Shown: positions 27,011 to 35,488 of the stretch, in pieces | Layout of the letters: each line of letters opens with the position of its first letter | Position numbering within the stretch: position 1 is the first letter of the stretch | Notes under the pieces: generated by a model | Database searches by the model: none | Told to the model about the DNA's origin: nothing | Seen by the model: the letters and a program-made list of their open reading frames with translations, nothing else | NCBI GenBank assembly: GCA_004298675.1 | Contig: SCRI01000020.1 | Span: 1-46,967 of the forward strand | Reading direction: 5' to 3' | Length of the DNA: 46,967 bases | Source of the DNA: a bacterium | GTDB lineage: Bacteria; Vulcanimicrobiota; Vulcanimicrobiia; Vulcanimicrobiales; SCRA01 | Program-made: the position numbers and the translations under genes

Positions 27011-28171
27011 TCAGGCGGCCACGAAGGCGCTGGGATAGGCCCCATCGCGCAGGCGCGCCAACAGCCAGCACACGATGCGCTCGGCGGCCTTACCGTCGCC
27101 GTAGGGATTGCTGGCCCGCGCCATCGCGAGGTAGGCATCCACGTCCGACAGCAACCGCGCCGCCGCGGTGACGATGGTCGAGCGGGCGGTGCCCACCAGC
27201 TCCAGCGTGCCCGCCGCCAACCCTTCGGGGCGCTCGGTGGTGCGGCGCATCACCAGCACGGGCTTGCCCAGGCAGGGCGCCTCCTCTTGCAGTCCCCCGG
27301 AGTCGGTGAGCAGGAAACGCGCGGCGCGCACCGTCCGCACCAGCTCGCCGTAGTTCAACGGAGCGGTGAGGTGCACGCCCTCCACGCCGGCCAGCACGGA
27401 CCGCACGACGGGTGCGACGTGCGGCGAAGGATGGAGCGGCCAGACGATCTGCGGCCGCTGCGGCAACTGCGCGATGTCGCGCATCGCCGCCGCGATCTCG
27501 GTCATGGCCTCATGGTTCTCGCGGCGGTGCGCTTCGACGAAGAGCAACGGCCGCTCGGGATCGAGCTGCGCCAGCTGCGGCGCGTCGACGTCGTCGCGCG
27601 CGGCGACTCTCAGGAAGGCGTCGATCACGGTGTTGCCGGTGACGATCACGTCGTGCGGATCGATGCCCTCGCCCAGCAGGTTCGCCGCCGAGCGCGCGGT
27701 GGGCGCGAAGTGATAGTTGGCGAGAACACCGTTGATGCGGCGGTTGATCTCCTCGGGAAAGGGCTCGTAGCGGTTGTTCGTGCGCAGCCCCGCTTCGACG
27801 TGACCGACGGGAACTTGCTGGTAGAAGGCTGCCAGCGCCGCCGCGCTCGACGTACTGGTGTCGCCGTGCACCAGCACGACGTCCGGGCGCGCTTGACGCA
27901 GCACCCGCTCCATGCCCGTGAGGACTTTGGTGGTGACCTTGGTCAGCGTCTGCCCCTCTTCCATGATGTCGAGATCGTAGTCGGGGATGATACCGAAGAG
28001 ATCGAGCAGTTCGTCCAGCATCTGGCGATGCTGCGCCGAGACGCAGACGATGGGCTGCACCGCGGGGGCCGCGGCTCGCAGGGCCTCGACCACGGGCGCC
28101 ATCTTGATGGTGTCGGGGCGCGTGCCAAAGACCGTCATAACTCGTAATTGCTGGAATGCGCGCTCGTTCAT
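27011..28171 (-). CDS. wecB: UDP-N-acetylglucosamine 2-epimerase (non-hydrolysing)
   Basis: A 386-residue GT-B-fold enzyme interconverting UDP-GlcNAc and UDP-ManNAc for surface polysaccharides. Diagnostic parts: VFGTRPDTIKMAPVV near the start, LVHGDTSTSSAAALAAFY, GHVEAGLRTNNRYEPFPEEINRRI, VIVTGNTVIDA, and the C-terminal TDSGGLQEEAPCLGKPVLVMRRTTERPEG. Its ATG overlaps the wecA TGA by 4 bp (ATGA), so the two are translationally coupled. In Bacillus the homologue mnaA also directly precedes the atp genes. Confidence 0.97.
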   Translation of the reverse strand: MNERAFQQLRVMTVFGTRPDTIKMAPVVEALRAAAPAVQPIVCVSAQHRQMLDELLDLFGIIPDYDLDIMEEGQTLTKVTTKVLTGMERVLRQARPDVVLVHGDTSTSSAAALAAFYQQVPVGHVEAGLRTNNRYEPFPEEINRRINGVLANYHFAPTARSAANLLGEGIDPHDVIVTGNTVIDAFLRVAARDDVDAPQLAQLDPERPLLFVEAHRRENHEAMTEIAAAMRDIAQLPQRPQIVWPLHPSPHVAPVVRSVLAGVEGVHLTAPLNYGELVRTVRAARFLLTDSGGLQEEAPCLGKPVLVMRRTTERPEGLAAGTLELVGTARSTIVTAAARLLSDVDAYLAMARASNPYGDGKAAERIVCWLLARLRDGAYPSAFVAA

Positions 28172-29187
28172 AGCCTCACGTGATGGGTGTGCGCCAGCGA
28201 CTGGGGGCCGCCGCTGATGAGAAAGGCCGTCAGTCCCAAGACCAGGCAGACGGCGTAGAGCAGAATCACAGCTTGGCGCACGCTCATCCCGTAGCGGAAG
28301 ACCAGGACGTGATGAATGTGCCCGCGGTCCGCGGCAAAGAGATGCTGCCCCTTGCGCACGCGGCGCAGAATCGCCGCGGCGGTATCGAAGACGGGGAGCG
28401 CGAGCACGATCAGCGGCACGATCAAGCTAATCGAGATCGCCAACTTGCTCACCCCGATGATGGAGACCGTCGCGAAGACGTAGCCGATGAAGAGCGACCC
28501 CGAATCGCCCAAAAAGATCTTGGCCGGATTGAAGTTATAGGGCAGAAAGCCCAGCGAGCCGCCCACCATCGCGGCCATCAGGAGCGCCACCAGCGCGTGC
28601 CCCTTGACCAGCGCGATCGCGAAGAGGCAGATGCCGGCAATCGAGGTGATGCCCGGCAGCAGTCCGTCGAGACCGTCGATGAAGTTCATCGCGTTCATCA
28701 TGCCGAGATACCAGAACAACGTCAGCGGAGCGCCTATCCAGAGTGGAAACGCAACCCAGTGGTTGTGCGCGAACGGATTGCTCACGCCCGGGATGATGAA
28801 GCCGTAGAGCATCGAGACGATGGCGACGGCGCTCTGTCCGAGCAGCTTCTTCTTCGCCGGCAGGTCCATCGCGTCGTCCCAGATACCGATGAGAAAGATG
28901 ACCGTGCCGCCGAAGAGCAGGCCCACCAGCTCCCGGATCACCACGCGATCCCAGACTCTGGCACCGCTGGAGAGCGCCATGCCCATCACGACGAACAGCG
29001 CGAAGGCGAAGCCGAGATAGACGGCGATGCCGCCGCAGCGCGCGGTGGTGACGGTGTGCGCGTTGCGGCCGCCGGGCTGCGCCACGATCCCCAACTTCAG
29101 CGCCGCACGCCGCACCAGCGGCGTCGAGGCCAGCGTGGTGGCCAGCGCGACGCCAAACGTGGAGACGTCGTAGCCCAGCGGGCTCAC
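28168..29187 (-). CDS. wecA: Undecaprenyl-phosphate GlcNAc-1-phosphate transferase
   Basis: A 339-residue multi-helix membrane protein of the WecA/TagO/MraY family, starting lipid-linked glycan synthesis at the cytoplasmic face. Visible motifs: ARCGGIAVYLGF after the first helix, DDAMDLPAKKKLLGQ (the Asp-Asp pair), MNAMNFIDGLDGLLPG (the nucleophile region), FLGDSGSLFIGYVFA, and the HIHH basic cluster near residue 300. About ten transmembrane segments are expected. It is coupled at both ends by 4-bp overlaps: to the dCMP deaminase upstream and wecB downstream. Confidence 0.95.
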   Translation of the reverse strand: MSPLGYDVSTFGVALATTLASTPLVRRAALKLGIVAQPGGRNAHTVTTARCGGIAVYLGFAFALFVVMGMALSSGARVWDRVVIRELVGLLFGGTVIFLIGIWDDAMDLPAKKKLLGQSAVAIVSMLYGFIIPGVSNPFAHNHWVAFPLWIGAPLTLFWYLGMMNAMNFIDGLDGLLPGITSIAGICLFAIALVKGHALVALLMAAMVGGSLGFLPYNFNPAKIFLGDSGSLFIGYVFATVSIIGVSKLAISISLIVPLIVLALPVFDTAAAILRRVRKGQHLFAADRGHIHHVLVFRYGMSVRQAVILLYAVCLVLGLTAFLISGGPQSLAHTHHVRL

Positions 29188-29624
29188 CGGTGCAACTCTT
29201 GCAGCGCCACGCCCGCCTCGCGCAGCAACTCAACGGCCACCGCGTCGGGATAGGCCAACTCGAAGACGATGCGGACGACGCCCGCGCTGATCAGAAGTTT
29301 GGAACAGGCCTCGCACGGCTGATGCGTGCAGTAGGCCGTGGCACCGCGCACGTTCACGCCGTGCAGCGCCGCCTGGACGATGGTGTTGGCCTCGGCGTGG
29401 ACGGCGCGCTTGCAGTGGCCGTCGACCATGATGCAGCCGACGTCGATGCAATGCGAGCAGCCGCTGGGCGCTCCATTGTAGCCGGTGGTGAGCACACGGT
29501 GATCGCGCGCCAGTAGGGCACCGACCTGCGCGCGCGGGCACGTCGAGCGCGTCGCGGCCACGCGGGCGAGTTCCATGAAATACTCGTCCCACGCCGGACG
29601 CGGTCGCGCGGCGGTCTGCGTCAT
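29184..29624 (-). CDS. dCMP/cytidine deaminase family protein (ComEB-like)
   Basis: A 146-residue zinc deaminase. The zinc and proton-shuttle residues are in RAVHAEANTIVQA (His-Ala-Glu) and HQPCEACSKLLI (Cys-x-x-Cys). The extra cysteine/histidine segment GCSHCIDVGCIMVDGHC between them is typical of dCMP deaminases with a second zinc site. The start ATG (MTQTAARPRPAWDEYFMELA) is the family's; the frame is open further upstream, but that part overlaps glyA. Its product dUMP feeds thymidylate synthesis, which fits with the glyA one-carbon gene next door, 22 bp away. Confidence 0.93.
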   Translation of the reverse strand: MTQTAARPRPAWDEYFMELARVAATRSTCPRAQVGALLARDHRVLTTGYNGAPSGCSHCIDVGCIMVDGHCKRAVHAEANTIVQAALHGVNVRGATAYCTHQPCEACSKLLISAGVVRIVFELAYPDAVAVELLREAGVALQELHR

Positions 29625-29646
29625 CGCTGCTGCAAGCCTTCGTCCA

Positions 29647-30894
29647 CTAGGGCACCCCGTAGTGGCTCGTGAGTTCGTCGACGCGGGCGCGCAGCGAGGC
29701 CTTCTTCGCACCAGTCTCGATGTCTGAGAGCCCCTCCACGATGATCGCGGCGATCTCGCGCATGGCGTCTTCCTGCATGCCACGCGTGGTGACTGCCGGC
29801 GTGCCGATGCGGATGCCGCTGGCCACCGTGGGCTTCTCTTTGTCGAACGGAATCGCGTTCTTGTTGACGGTGATGCCGATCTCGTCCAGGTAGGCCTCCA
29901 CGGCCTTGCCGGTCAGCCCCTTCACGCTCACGTCCACGAGCATCAGGTGCGTGTCGGTGCCGCCGCCCACCAGCCGCAAGCCGGCGCGCCGCAGCTCCTC
30001 CGCCAGTACCGCGGCGTTGGTCTTTACCTGCTTCATGTACTCCGCATACGCGGGCGAGAGCGCCTCGCCAAAGGCCACGGCCTTGGCGGCGATGGTGTGC
30101 ATGAACGGCCCGCCTTGCAGGCCCGGAAAGACCGCCTTGTCCAGCGCCGCGGCCCACTTCTCGCTGCAGACGACCACACCGCCGCGCGGCCCGCGCAACG
30201 TCTTGTGCGTGGTGGAAGTGACGAAATCCGCGTAGGGCACGGGCGAGGGATGGAGGTCCGTGACGATCAGCCCGGCGATATGCGCGACATCGACCATGAA
30301 CGCGGCGCCGACCTCGTCGCAGATCTCGCGGAACGGCGCGTACTCCATGATGCGCGGATAGGCCGACGCCCCCGCGACGATCAGCTTCGGCTTGTGCTCG
30401 CGCGCCAACTGACGCACCTGATCGAAGTCGATCAGCTCGGTGTCCTGGCGCACGCCATAGGCATACGCCTGAAAATACTTGCCGGAGAAGGTGATCTTCG
30501 TGCCGTGCGTGAGGTGGCCGCCGTGCGAGAGCGACATGCCCAACACCGTGTCGCCCGGCTGCATGGCAGCCATGAAGACGGCGGCGTTAGCCTGCGCCCC
30601 GGCATGCGGCTGCACGTTGGCATGGTCGGCCTTGAACAGGCGCTTGATGCGGTCGATGGCGATCTGCTCGGCGACGTCGACGTATTCGCAGCCGCCGTAG
30701 TAGCGGCGGCCGGGATAGCCCTCGGCGTACTTGTTCGTCATGACGCAGGCCTGCGCCTCACGAACCGCGGGTGAAACGTAGTTCTCGGAGGCGATCAATT
30801 CGAGATTACGGCGCTGGCGCGTCTCCTCACCGAGGATGGCGGCACGAACCTCCGGATCCTGCGTGGCCAGCAGCGATTCTTCCATCGTACGCAC
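29647..30894 (-). CDS. glyA: Serine hydroxymethyltransferase
   Basis: A 415-residue PLP enzyme that converts serine and tetrahydrofolate to glycine and 5,10-methylene-THF. Visible: [45 protein letters not shown]-like [15 protein letters not shown], and the PLP lysine in [17 protein letters not shown]. The normal length is about 415. The GTG at 30894 has a GAGG site 10 bp upstream, overlapping the rpiB stop region; an ATG at 30885 is the alternative. It lies directly downstream of rpiB, as in Bacillus. Confidence 0.98.
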   Translation of the reverse strand: MRTMEESLLATQDPEVRAAILGEETRQRRNLELIASENYVSPAVREAQACVMTNKYAEGYPGRRYYGGCEYVDVAEQIAIDRIKRLFKADHANVQPHAGAQANAAVFMAAMQPGDTVLGMSLSHGGHLTHGTKITFSGKYFQAYAYGVRQDTELIDFDQVRQLAREHKPKLIVAGASAYPRIMEYAPFREICDEVGAAFMVDVAHIAGLIVTDLHPSPVPYADFVTSTTHKTLRGPRGGVVVCSEKWAAALDKAVFPGLQGGPFMHTIAAKAVAFGEALSPAYAEYMKQVKTNAAVLAEELRRAGLRLVGGGTDTHLMLVDVSVKGLTGKAVEAYLDEIGITVNKNAIPFDKEKPTVASGIRIGTPAVTTRGMQEDAMREIAAIIVEGLSDIETGAKKASLRARVDELTSHYGVP

Positions 30895-30901
30895 GGTCTG
30901 G

Positions 30902-31417
30902 TTACCTCAAAAGCTCAGTGGGAGTTTGCGCGCCTTCGACGAGCCCGCGCTCGACGTCGGCTAGCGCCTTGCGGCGCTCCAAATCACCGTAACGGTCCAG
31001 CTTGGCGGTGCGCAGGGCATGGCGGCCGCCGTCGAACGGCGTCTCCAAGAAGACGTGCACCAGCCGCTCCAGCATCTCCCAGCCGCACAGGCGCTCGGCT
31101 AAAGCGAGCACGTTGGCGTCGTTGTGGCGGCGCGAGAGCTCGGCGGAGAGCGGCTCGGCCACGGGGGCGCAGCGCACGCCGCGCACTTTGTTGGCCGCGA
31201 TGGCGATGCCGATGCTCGAGCCGCAGACGAGGATACCGCGCTCGCAGCGGCCCCCGGCCACCGCCTCGCCCACGGCGAAGCCGTAGTCGGGGTAGTCGAC
31301 GGCAACGGTGTCGCAGGTGCCCAAATCCATGACCTCGTGCCCCAACGAGCGCACGAGATCGATGATGCGGCCTTTGACGGGAAAGCCCGCGTGATCCGCG
31401 GCGACGGCGATCCTCAT
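30902..31417 (-). CDS. rpiB: Ribose-5-phosphate isomerase B
   Basis: A 171-residue RpiB/LacAB-fold isomerase interconverting ribose-5-P and ribulose-5-P. Visible: [31 protein letters not shown], the catalytic cysteine loop [24 protein letters not shown], and [15 protein letters not shown]. It is about 20 residues longer than the E. coli enzyme; the extra part is a charged C-terminal tail of unknown role. The active loop reads CGSSIG rather than the common CGTGIG. It starts inside the end of the phosphatase gene (4-bp overlap). Confidence 0.95.
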   Translation of the reverse strand: MRIAVAADHAGFPVKGRIIDLVRSLGHEVMDLGTCDTVAVDYPDYGFAVGEAVAGGRCERGILVCGSSIGIAIAANKVRGVRCAPVAEPLSAELSRRHNDANVLALAERLCGWEMLERLVHVFLETPFDGGRHALRTAKLDRYGDLERRKALADVERGLVEGAQTPTELLR

Positions 31418-31917
31418 GTGTCGGACTTCCCTTCACCTTCGCCGCGAATCCTCTTGCGGCGCGTACCGGCGGTATGGTGATCCAGTTCCGCCAGCAGCAT
31501 TGGAAAGAGCCGCTCCAACTGCTTGCGCGTCCGGTCGTATGCGAACTGCCTGAGCAGATAGGGATCGGTAATGTCCGAACCGCCGGGCAGATCGGAGAAC
31601 GAGACGACGCGCGCCGCCGCCGGCGGATACATCGCGCGCAGTCGCAGCGCATGATCGCGCGTCAGGCCAACCACCAGATCGGCGCGTTCCACCAGCTCCT
31701 CCGCGACGCGGCGCGCGCGATGCGCCTCGAGCGAGGCCACGCCCTCCAGCGCCCGGCGCGCCTCCAGCGTCGCCGGTAAGCCTTCGGGTGCAGATATTCC
31801 GGCACTCTCGGCGCGCACGTCTTCACGCCCAATGCGCCGCGCGTACACTTCGAAGAGCGCGGCCGCCATCGGACTGCGGCAAATGTTGCCGGTGCAGACG
31901 AAGAGCACGGTGGGCAA
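31414..31917 (-). CDS. Low-molecular-weight protein-tyrosine-phosphatase-like protein
   Basis: A 167-residue LMW phosphatase. The catalytic P-loop is VLFVCTGNICRSPMAAALF near the N-terminus, and the general acid is in ITDPYLL. The Bacillus homologue in the same gene position, YwlE, is a protein-arginine phosphatase with Thr in that loop (CTGNTCR). Here the residue is Ile (CTGNICR), as in tyrosine phosphatases, so tyrosine or other O-phosphate specificity is more likely. The start at 31917 is TTG, or GTG at 31908; no ribosome site is visible, so a leaderless or short-leader message is possible. It is divergent from the next plus-strand gene with 28 bp between. Confidence 0.92.
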   Translation of the reverse strand: MPTVLFVCTGNICRSPMAAALFEVYARRIGREDVRAESAGISAPEGLPATLEARRALEGVASLEAHRARRVAEELVERADLVVGLTRDHALRLRAMYPPAAARVVSFSDLPGGSDITDPYLLRQFAYDRTRKQLERLFPMLLAELDHHTAGTRRKRIRGEGEGKSDT

Positions 31918-31945
31918 GGGGGTTGGTATCCTGTAGCGCGAACGC

Positions 31946-32719
31946 GTGGGAGTGAGAGTTGCCTGCTCGAGCGCCGCCTATCACCGCGCGCTCTCCTCCG
32001 GCTCGCTGACCCAGCTCGAGTGGTTGGATCTCTGCGGAAGCGAACTCCCCGTGGACGGCGTCGCCTTTGACGAGCGCCATTTTCCGCGCTGCGACGGCGA
32101 GTACCTCGCGCAGTTGAAGAAGATGGCCGTCGACATGGGGCTGGCGGTGGAAGCTCTAGTCACGCGCTTCGAGCCGGCCGCCGAGGGGTCGCTCGAACGC
32201 CTCACGGCCTCGCTGCAGCAGGCGGCACTGCTGGGCGCGCCGCTTGCCATCGTCTGCTTGGGTGCCTCGCAGGCGTTGGGCGCCACGCTCGGTCAAGTGG
32301 TTCACGCCCTCAAAGAAGCCACCGGAGTCGCCAAGCGCCTCAACGTGACGCTGGCGTTGAAGAACACCCCTGGAACCGCAGCCTCCGGCGCCGCCGACCT
32401 CAAGACCCTCTCCAAGCAGACCGACTCGGCCTGGCTGCGTTACGCCGTCGACGTGGCGGAACTGCCCCAGGAGGCGGCCGAGCCTGCGGAGCTGCGCCGC
32501 GATACCGTCGCCGGCTACCACGCCGCCGGCAGCGTCGACACCTTCGGCGCCGACGAGCGCAACGATCTGCGCGCGGCGTTACGTTTCTTCGAGAACTTTG
32601 CCGGTCCGCTGATCCTCGCCTACGAAGGCGAGGAAGAGGAGCGCACCGCGGTGCCGCGCCTGGTGAACTGGGTGCGCGCGATGCTAGCTAAAGACATCGT
32701 CACCAAAGCAACGATGTAG
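31946..32719 (+). CDS. Sugar phosphate isomerase/epimerase-like TIM-barrel protein
   Basis: A 257-residue xylose-isomerase-like TIM barrel. Strands alternate with helices: QLEWLDLCGSELPVDGVAFDERHFP, AVEALVTRF, GAPLAIVCLGAS, LNVTLALKN, LRYAVDVAELP, DTVAGYHAAGS, GPLILAYEGEEEE. The order resembles AP_endonuc_2 family proteins, with acidic and His residues (DVAE, GYHA, YEGEEEE) at strand ends where metal ligands usually sit. The exact substrate is unknown. The start is GTG 31946, or GTG 31952. It faces the same direction as the D-glutamate-type cluster, but the RNA candidate lies between. Confidence 0.75.
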   Translation: MGVRVACSSAAYHRALSSGSLTQLEWLDLCGSELPVDGVAFDERHFPRCDGEYLAQLKKMAVDMGLAVEALVTRFEPAAEGSLERLTASLQQAALLGAPLAIVCLGASQALGATLGQVVHALKEATGVAKRLNVTLALKNTPGTAASGAADLKTLSKQTDSAWLRYAVDVAELPQEAAEPAELRRDTVAGYHAAGSVDTFGADERNDLRAALRFFENFAGPLILAYEGEEEERTAVPRLVNWVRAMLAKDIVTKATM

Positions 32720-32727
32720 ATCTCAAA

Positions 32728-32912
32728 CGCGCGCTCCACCGTGTCGTATCGAGCCTAAGGTTAGAACCTGCTCTCGCAGGTGGGTGCGTCCCGGCCGCCT
32801 GGGCAACGATGGCAAGCATCGCTGCGCGTATCGTCACCGGAGATGGTGCTCCCTTGGGTCGTTACGTTGGCTCTACACCGACGGCTCGTCCACGTGCACC
32901 GCAGGGCGCGCT
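32728..32912 (-). ncRNA. Candidate structured RNA, about 185 nt, 6S-RNA-like
   Basis: This gene-free stretch folds on the minus strand as one long imperfect hairpin with side hairpins. The ends pair: GCGCGC (32906-32911) with GCGCGC (32729-32734), CGTG (32891-32894) with CACG (32740-32743), and CGAGCC (32883-32888) with GGCTCG (32750-32755). Inside are a 7-bp hairpin AGCGATG/CATCGTT (32805-32823) and a perfect 6-bp hairpin ACCTGC-GAGA-GCAGGT closed by a GNRA tetraloop (32766-32781). An extended -10 element lies 6 bp upstream. Length and rod shape recall 6S RNA, which mimics an open promoter. The identity is inference. Confidence 0.5.
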
Positions 32913-32917
32913 CCAGC

Positions 32918-32926
32918 ACTATAGCA
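32918..32926 (-). promoter_or_regulatory. Extended -10 promoter for the RNA candidate
   Basis: On the minus strand the sequence reads TGCTATAGT, a good extended -10 (TGn plus TATAGT), inside the only AT-rich patch of this intergenic region. No convincing -35 sits 16-18 bp upstream, which is tolerated with an extended -10. Transcription would start near 32911-32912, exactly at the base of the proposed closing stem. Confidence 0.45.
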
Positions 32927-32990
32927 TAAAAGTCAATTTCCGTCGCCTTGACAGAGGTTCGGCGGCGCCGCGGCGGCAAACAGCGGCCTC

Positions 32991-34007
32991 ATGGCCGACT
33001 TGAAGCTCGAGTTGACGCGGCTGGAAATGCCGCTCAAGCACACCTTCACCATCGCGCGCGGCAGCACGGAAGTGGCGCGCACCCTGCTCTTCTCTCTGAG
33101 CGACGGTGAGCGTACCGGCTTGGGTGAATCCTCGCCCGTCAGCCGCTACGGCGAGAGCATCGAGTCCCTGGAGGCCTACTGGAGCGCCTTCGGCTCGCTG
33201 GGCGACGACCCGTTCGATCTACAGAACCCGCTGACTGGGCACACGCCCCCCGCGGCACGCACCGGTCTGGACATCGCCCTGCACGATTTGATCGGCCAGC
33301 GCCTGGGTATCCCGCTCTGGCGCTACTTCGGCCTCGACCCCGCGCGCACGCCATACACCTCGTTCACGGTCGGCATCGACGATCCGGCGAAGATGCTCGA
33401 CAAGGTGCGCGAAGTCGGCGAGCACCCCGTGCTGAAGGTCAAGCTTGGTACCGGCAACGAGATCGAGGTGCTGCGTGCCATTCGTGGCATCTACCACGGC
33501 ACGATCCGCATCGACGCCAACGAGGGCTGGACCCCGGAGCGCGCCGTGGCGGTACTGCGCGAGATCGAACCCTTGGAGATCGAATTCTGCGAGCAGCCCA
33601 TTCCCGCGGGCAGCCCCGAGCAGCTGCGCTGGATCAAGGAGCGCACGAAGATTCCGATCGTCACCGACGAGGATAGCTGCAACGCGAGCGATCTGCCCAA
33701 ACTCTACGGGTGCGTCGACGGCATCAACGTCAAGCTCGTGAAGTGCGGCGGCATCCGTGGCGCACTGGAGATGATCCACACCGCGCGCGCGTGCAACTTC
33801 AAGATCATGCTGGGCTGCATGGTGGAGAGCGGCATCCTGCAGACGGCGGCGGCCCATCTTTCGCCGCTGGTCGACTGGGCCGACCTCGACGGAGCCTTCC
33901 TGCTGCGCGAGAACCCGTACGTCGGCATGACCTACCGCAACGGCAAGATCATGCTCCCCGATGCGCCGGGCCTGGGCGTGCACCCAGCGAGCGCGCTCGC
34001 GCGCTGA
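32991..34007 (+). CDS. dgcA: Enolase-superfamily epimerase (dipeptide epimerase / DgcA-like)
   Basis: A 338-residue enolase-superfamily enzyme of the muconate-cycloisomerase/L-Ala-D/L-Glu epimerase subgroup. Catalytic and metal features: the KxK motif VLKVKLG (Lys149, Lys151), metal ligands in RIDANEGW (Asp175), CEQP (Glu201) and TDED (Asp226), and the second base in INVKLVKCGG (about 247-254). Such proteins epimerise the D/L-Glu part of Ala-Glu. When paired with DUF1611 they have been described as DgcA, racemising N-acetyl-D-Glu to N-acetyl-L-Glu. A DUF1611 gene lies 2 kb downstream (36020), which favours the DgcA reading. Cytoplasmic. Substrate not provable here. Confidence 0.88.
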   Translation: MADLKLELTRLEMPLKHTFTIARGSTEVARTLLFSLSDGERTGLGESSPVSRYGESIESLEAYWSAFGSLGDDPFDLQNPLTGHTPPAARTGLDIALHDLIGQRLGIPLWRYFGLDPARTPYTSFTVGIDDPAKMLDKVREVGEHPVLKVKLGTGNEIEVLRAIRGIYHGTIRIDANEGWTPERAVAVLREIEPLEIEFCEQPIPAGSPEQLRWIKERTKIPIVTDEDSCNASDLPKLYGCVDGINVKLVKCGGIRGALEMIHTARACNFKIMLGCMVESGILQTAAAHLSPLVDWADLDGAFLLRENPYVGMTYRNGKIMLPDAPGLGVHPASALAR

Positions 34008-34008
34008 C

Positions 34009-34038
34009 TTGACAACACCTACGCAACCGTCGTAGAAT
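34009..34038 (+). promoter_or_regulatory. Sigma-70-type promoter for the MFS gene
   Basis: TTGACA at 34009-34014 and TAGAAT at 34033-34038 are separated by 18 bp, a near-consensus pair and the best in the window. It begins just after the epimerase stop codon. The start site would be near 34045, leaving a leader of about 65 nt before the transporter ATG at 34112, which has an AGGAG site at 34098-34102. Confidence 0.65.
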
Positions 34039-34111
34039 CCCGCTACTATGCGCTAGCGACATACGTCGAGTTCCCCTTCAGCCGTTCGCGTCTGCACAGG
34101 AGCCTTCACGT

Positions 34112-35335
34112 ATGTCCGCGATCTCGCGCGGCGGCGTCTTCGCGTCGCCATCGTTCCGTCAATATTTCGCCGGCCAAGCCTTCTCATACGTGGGCGATGG
34201 ATTACGCACGCTGGCGGTGCCGTTGCTGGTCTACCACCTGACCCATTCCGCGCTCTCCACCAGCGTTTCGTACGCCTGCGAGCTGGGGCCGTTTGCGCTC
34301 TTCGGCCTGGTGGGCGGGTCGCTGGCCGACCGCGTCGACCGCCGCCGCCTGATGATCGGCTGCGATCTCATCCGCTTCGCCGTGATGACGGCGTTCGCGC
34401 TGGCGTTTGCGCTGGGGGCGCTGACCGTCCCCATGCTCTATGCGGGCCTGGTCGTGATCTCGATCTGCGCTGCGTTCTTTCTGGGCGGGCAGTCGTCGAG
34501 CATCCCCTACCTGCTCGGCAAATCGCAGACGACGCAAGCTACCGCGGCGTTGATGGCCGCCGAGAGCACCTCCAACATGATCGCGCCGATGGCCGGCGGC
34601 GCGCTCTTCGGCATCTTCGGGCCGCTGCCGGCGCTGGCGATCAACGCCATCACCTACCTCGGCTCGCAAGCGTCGCTGGTGCTGGTGCCGACGCTCGGCC
34701 CGGACGATCCGCACGGTCTGCCGGACCTGCATACCATCGGCCGCGACGTGGCCGCGGGATTCCGCTTCTTGTGGCGCGACGCCACCATGCGCGCCGTCTC
34801 GCTCACAAGCTTCTTCCTGAACGTCTTCGGCATGGGCGCCTACGCGATTTTGATCCCGTTCCTCAAGCGCGGCTTCGGCGCCAGCGACACGAGTGTGGGC
34901 CTCTTCCTGGGCCTGAGCGCGTGCGGCGCCGTAGCGGGCGCCCTACTGGCCGGCAAGCTCGACCGGCACTGGCCCTTCGGCCGCGCGCTGACCATCGCGT
35001 ACGTCGTCGACGCACTCTTCTTTATCCCCGTGGTGCTGACACACCAGCTCTGGCTCGCCGCCACGCTCTGGGCCATCGGCAACGCCGGCGCGCAGTTCGA
35101 GGCCACGCAGATCGTCGGCTGGCGCCTGCGCGTCGTCCCCGACGAGTTGGTGGGGCGTGTCTTCGGAGCCGTGCGCCTCTTCGTGCTCTGCGGCATCGTG
35201 CCGGGGGTGGTGTTCTTCGGATACGTTGCCGATCGCTACGGCCCGCGCCTCGCGCTGGCACTCTGCACGCTGGGCTACGTGGTGGTGGCGCTGGCAGCGG
35301 CTCTTACCCCGGCCATCCGCGATGATGACCGCTGA
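34112..35335 (+). CDS. MFS transporter, EntS/MFS_3-like exporter
   Basis: A 407-residue major facilitator with about twelve hydrophobic segments. The loop 2-3 motif is GGSLADRVDRRRLMIGCDL, the usual MFS signature A, and a related GYVADRYGPRLALALC repeats it in the second half. The N-terminus SPSFRQYFAGQAFSYVGDGLRTLAVPLLVYHLT is typical of the MFS_3/EntS exporter group, which mostly exports small molecules. Because it sits between the epimerase and the DUF1611 gene, amino-acid or peptide transport is possible, but the subgroup argues for export. It has its own promoter. Confidence 0.9.
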   Translation: MSAISRGGVFASPSFRQYFAGQAFSYVGDGLRTLAVPLLVYHLTHSALSTSVSYACELGPFALFGLVGGSLADRVDRRRLMIGCDLIRFAVMTAFALAFALGALTVPMLYAGLVVISICAAFFLGGQSSSIPYLLGKSQTTQATAALMAAESTSNMIAPMAGGALFGIFGPLPALAINAITYLGSQASLVLVPTLGPDDPHGLPDLHTIGRDVAAGFRFLWRDATMRAVSLTSFFLNVFGMGAYAILIPFLKRGFGASDTSVGLFLGLSACGAVAGALLAGKLDRHWPFGRALTIAYVVDALFFIPVVLTHQLWLAATLWAIGNAGAQFEATQIVGWRLRVVPDELVGRVFGAVRLFVLCGIVPGVVFFGYVADRYGPRLALALCTLGYVVVALAAALTPAIRDDDR

Positions 35336-35347
35336 TACGTTGCCTCG

Positions 35348-35376
35348 TTGACGAACGCGCGCAAGCGTGGTACGTT
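35348..35376 (+). promoter_or_regulatory. Promoter upstream of the GNAT leader
   Basis: TTGACG (35348-35353) and TACGTT (35371-35376) are 17 bp apart, and a TGG precedes the -10 hexamer, making it an extended -10. The start would fall near 35383, only about 3 bp before the leader-peptide ATG. It lies 12 bp after the transporter stop codon. Confidence 0.5.
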
Positions 35377-35385
35377 CTCTCTCAC

Positions 35386-35463
35386 ATGAATCTAGGAAAC
35401 CGCGTTCGTCGACCGTCCCAGAAGCTCGCGCGCCCCGCGCCGGGCTTTGTCGGCATGCTCTGA
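35386..35463 (+). CDS. Putative 25-residue leader peptide
   Basis: A short reading frame, ATG at 35386 to TGA at 35461-35463. It begins MNLGNRVRRPSQKL and ends GFVGML, with Arg at 6, 8, 9 and 16. It lies between a promoter and an intrinsic terminator, the normal position of an attenuation leader peptide. With so short a 5' leader it would be translated almost leaderless. The bases of codons 16-18 (35431-35438) can pair, with one bulge, with the first arm of the terminator (35489-35495), so a ribosome there could decide between two folds. It is too short for codon statistics. Confidence 0.4.
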   Translation: MNLGNRVRRPSQKLARPAPGFVGML

Positions 35464-35488
35464 CGGCGAAGCGGACAGCGGAGATTGC

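Noticed and set aside
32948-32953. TTGACA hexamer before the epimerase gene
   Set aside because: No -10-like sequence lies 16-18 bp downstream; the region there is GC-only.
34048-34056. Minimal frame ATG-CGC-TAG in the transporter leader
   Set aside because: Three codons occur by chance easily and there is no ribosome site or second structural element.
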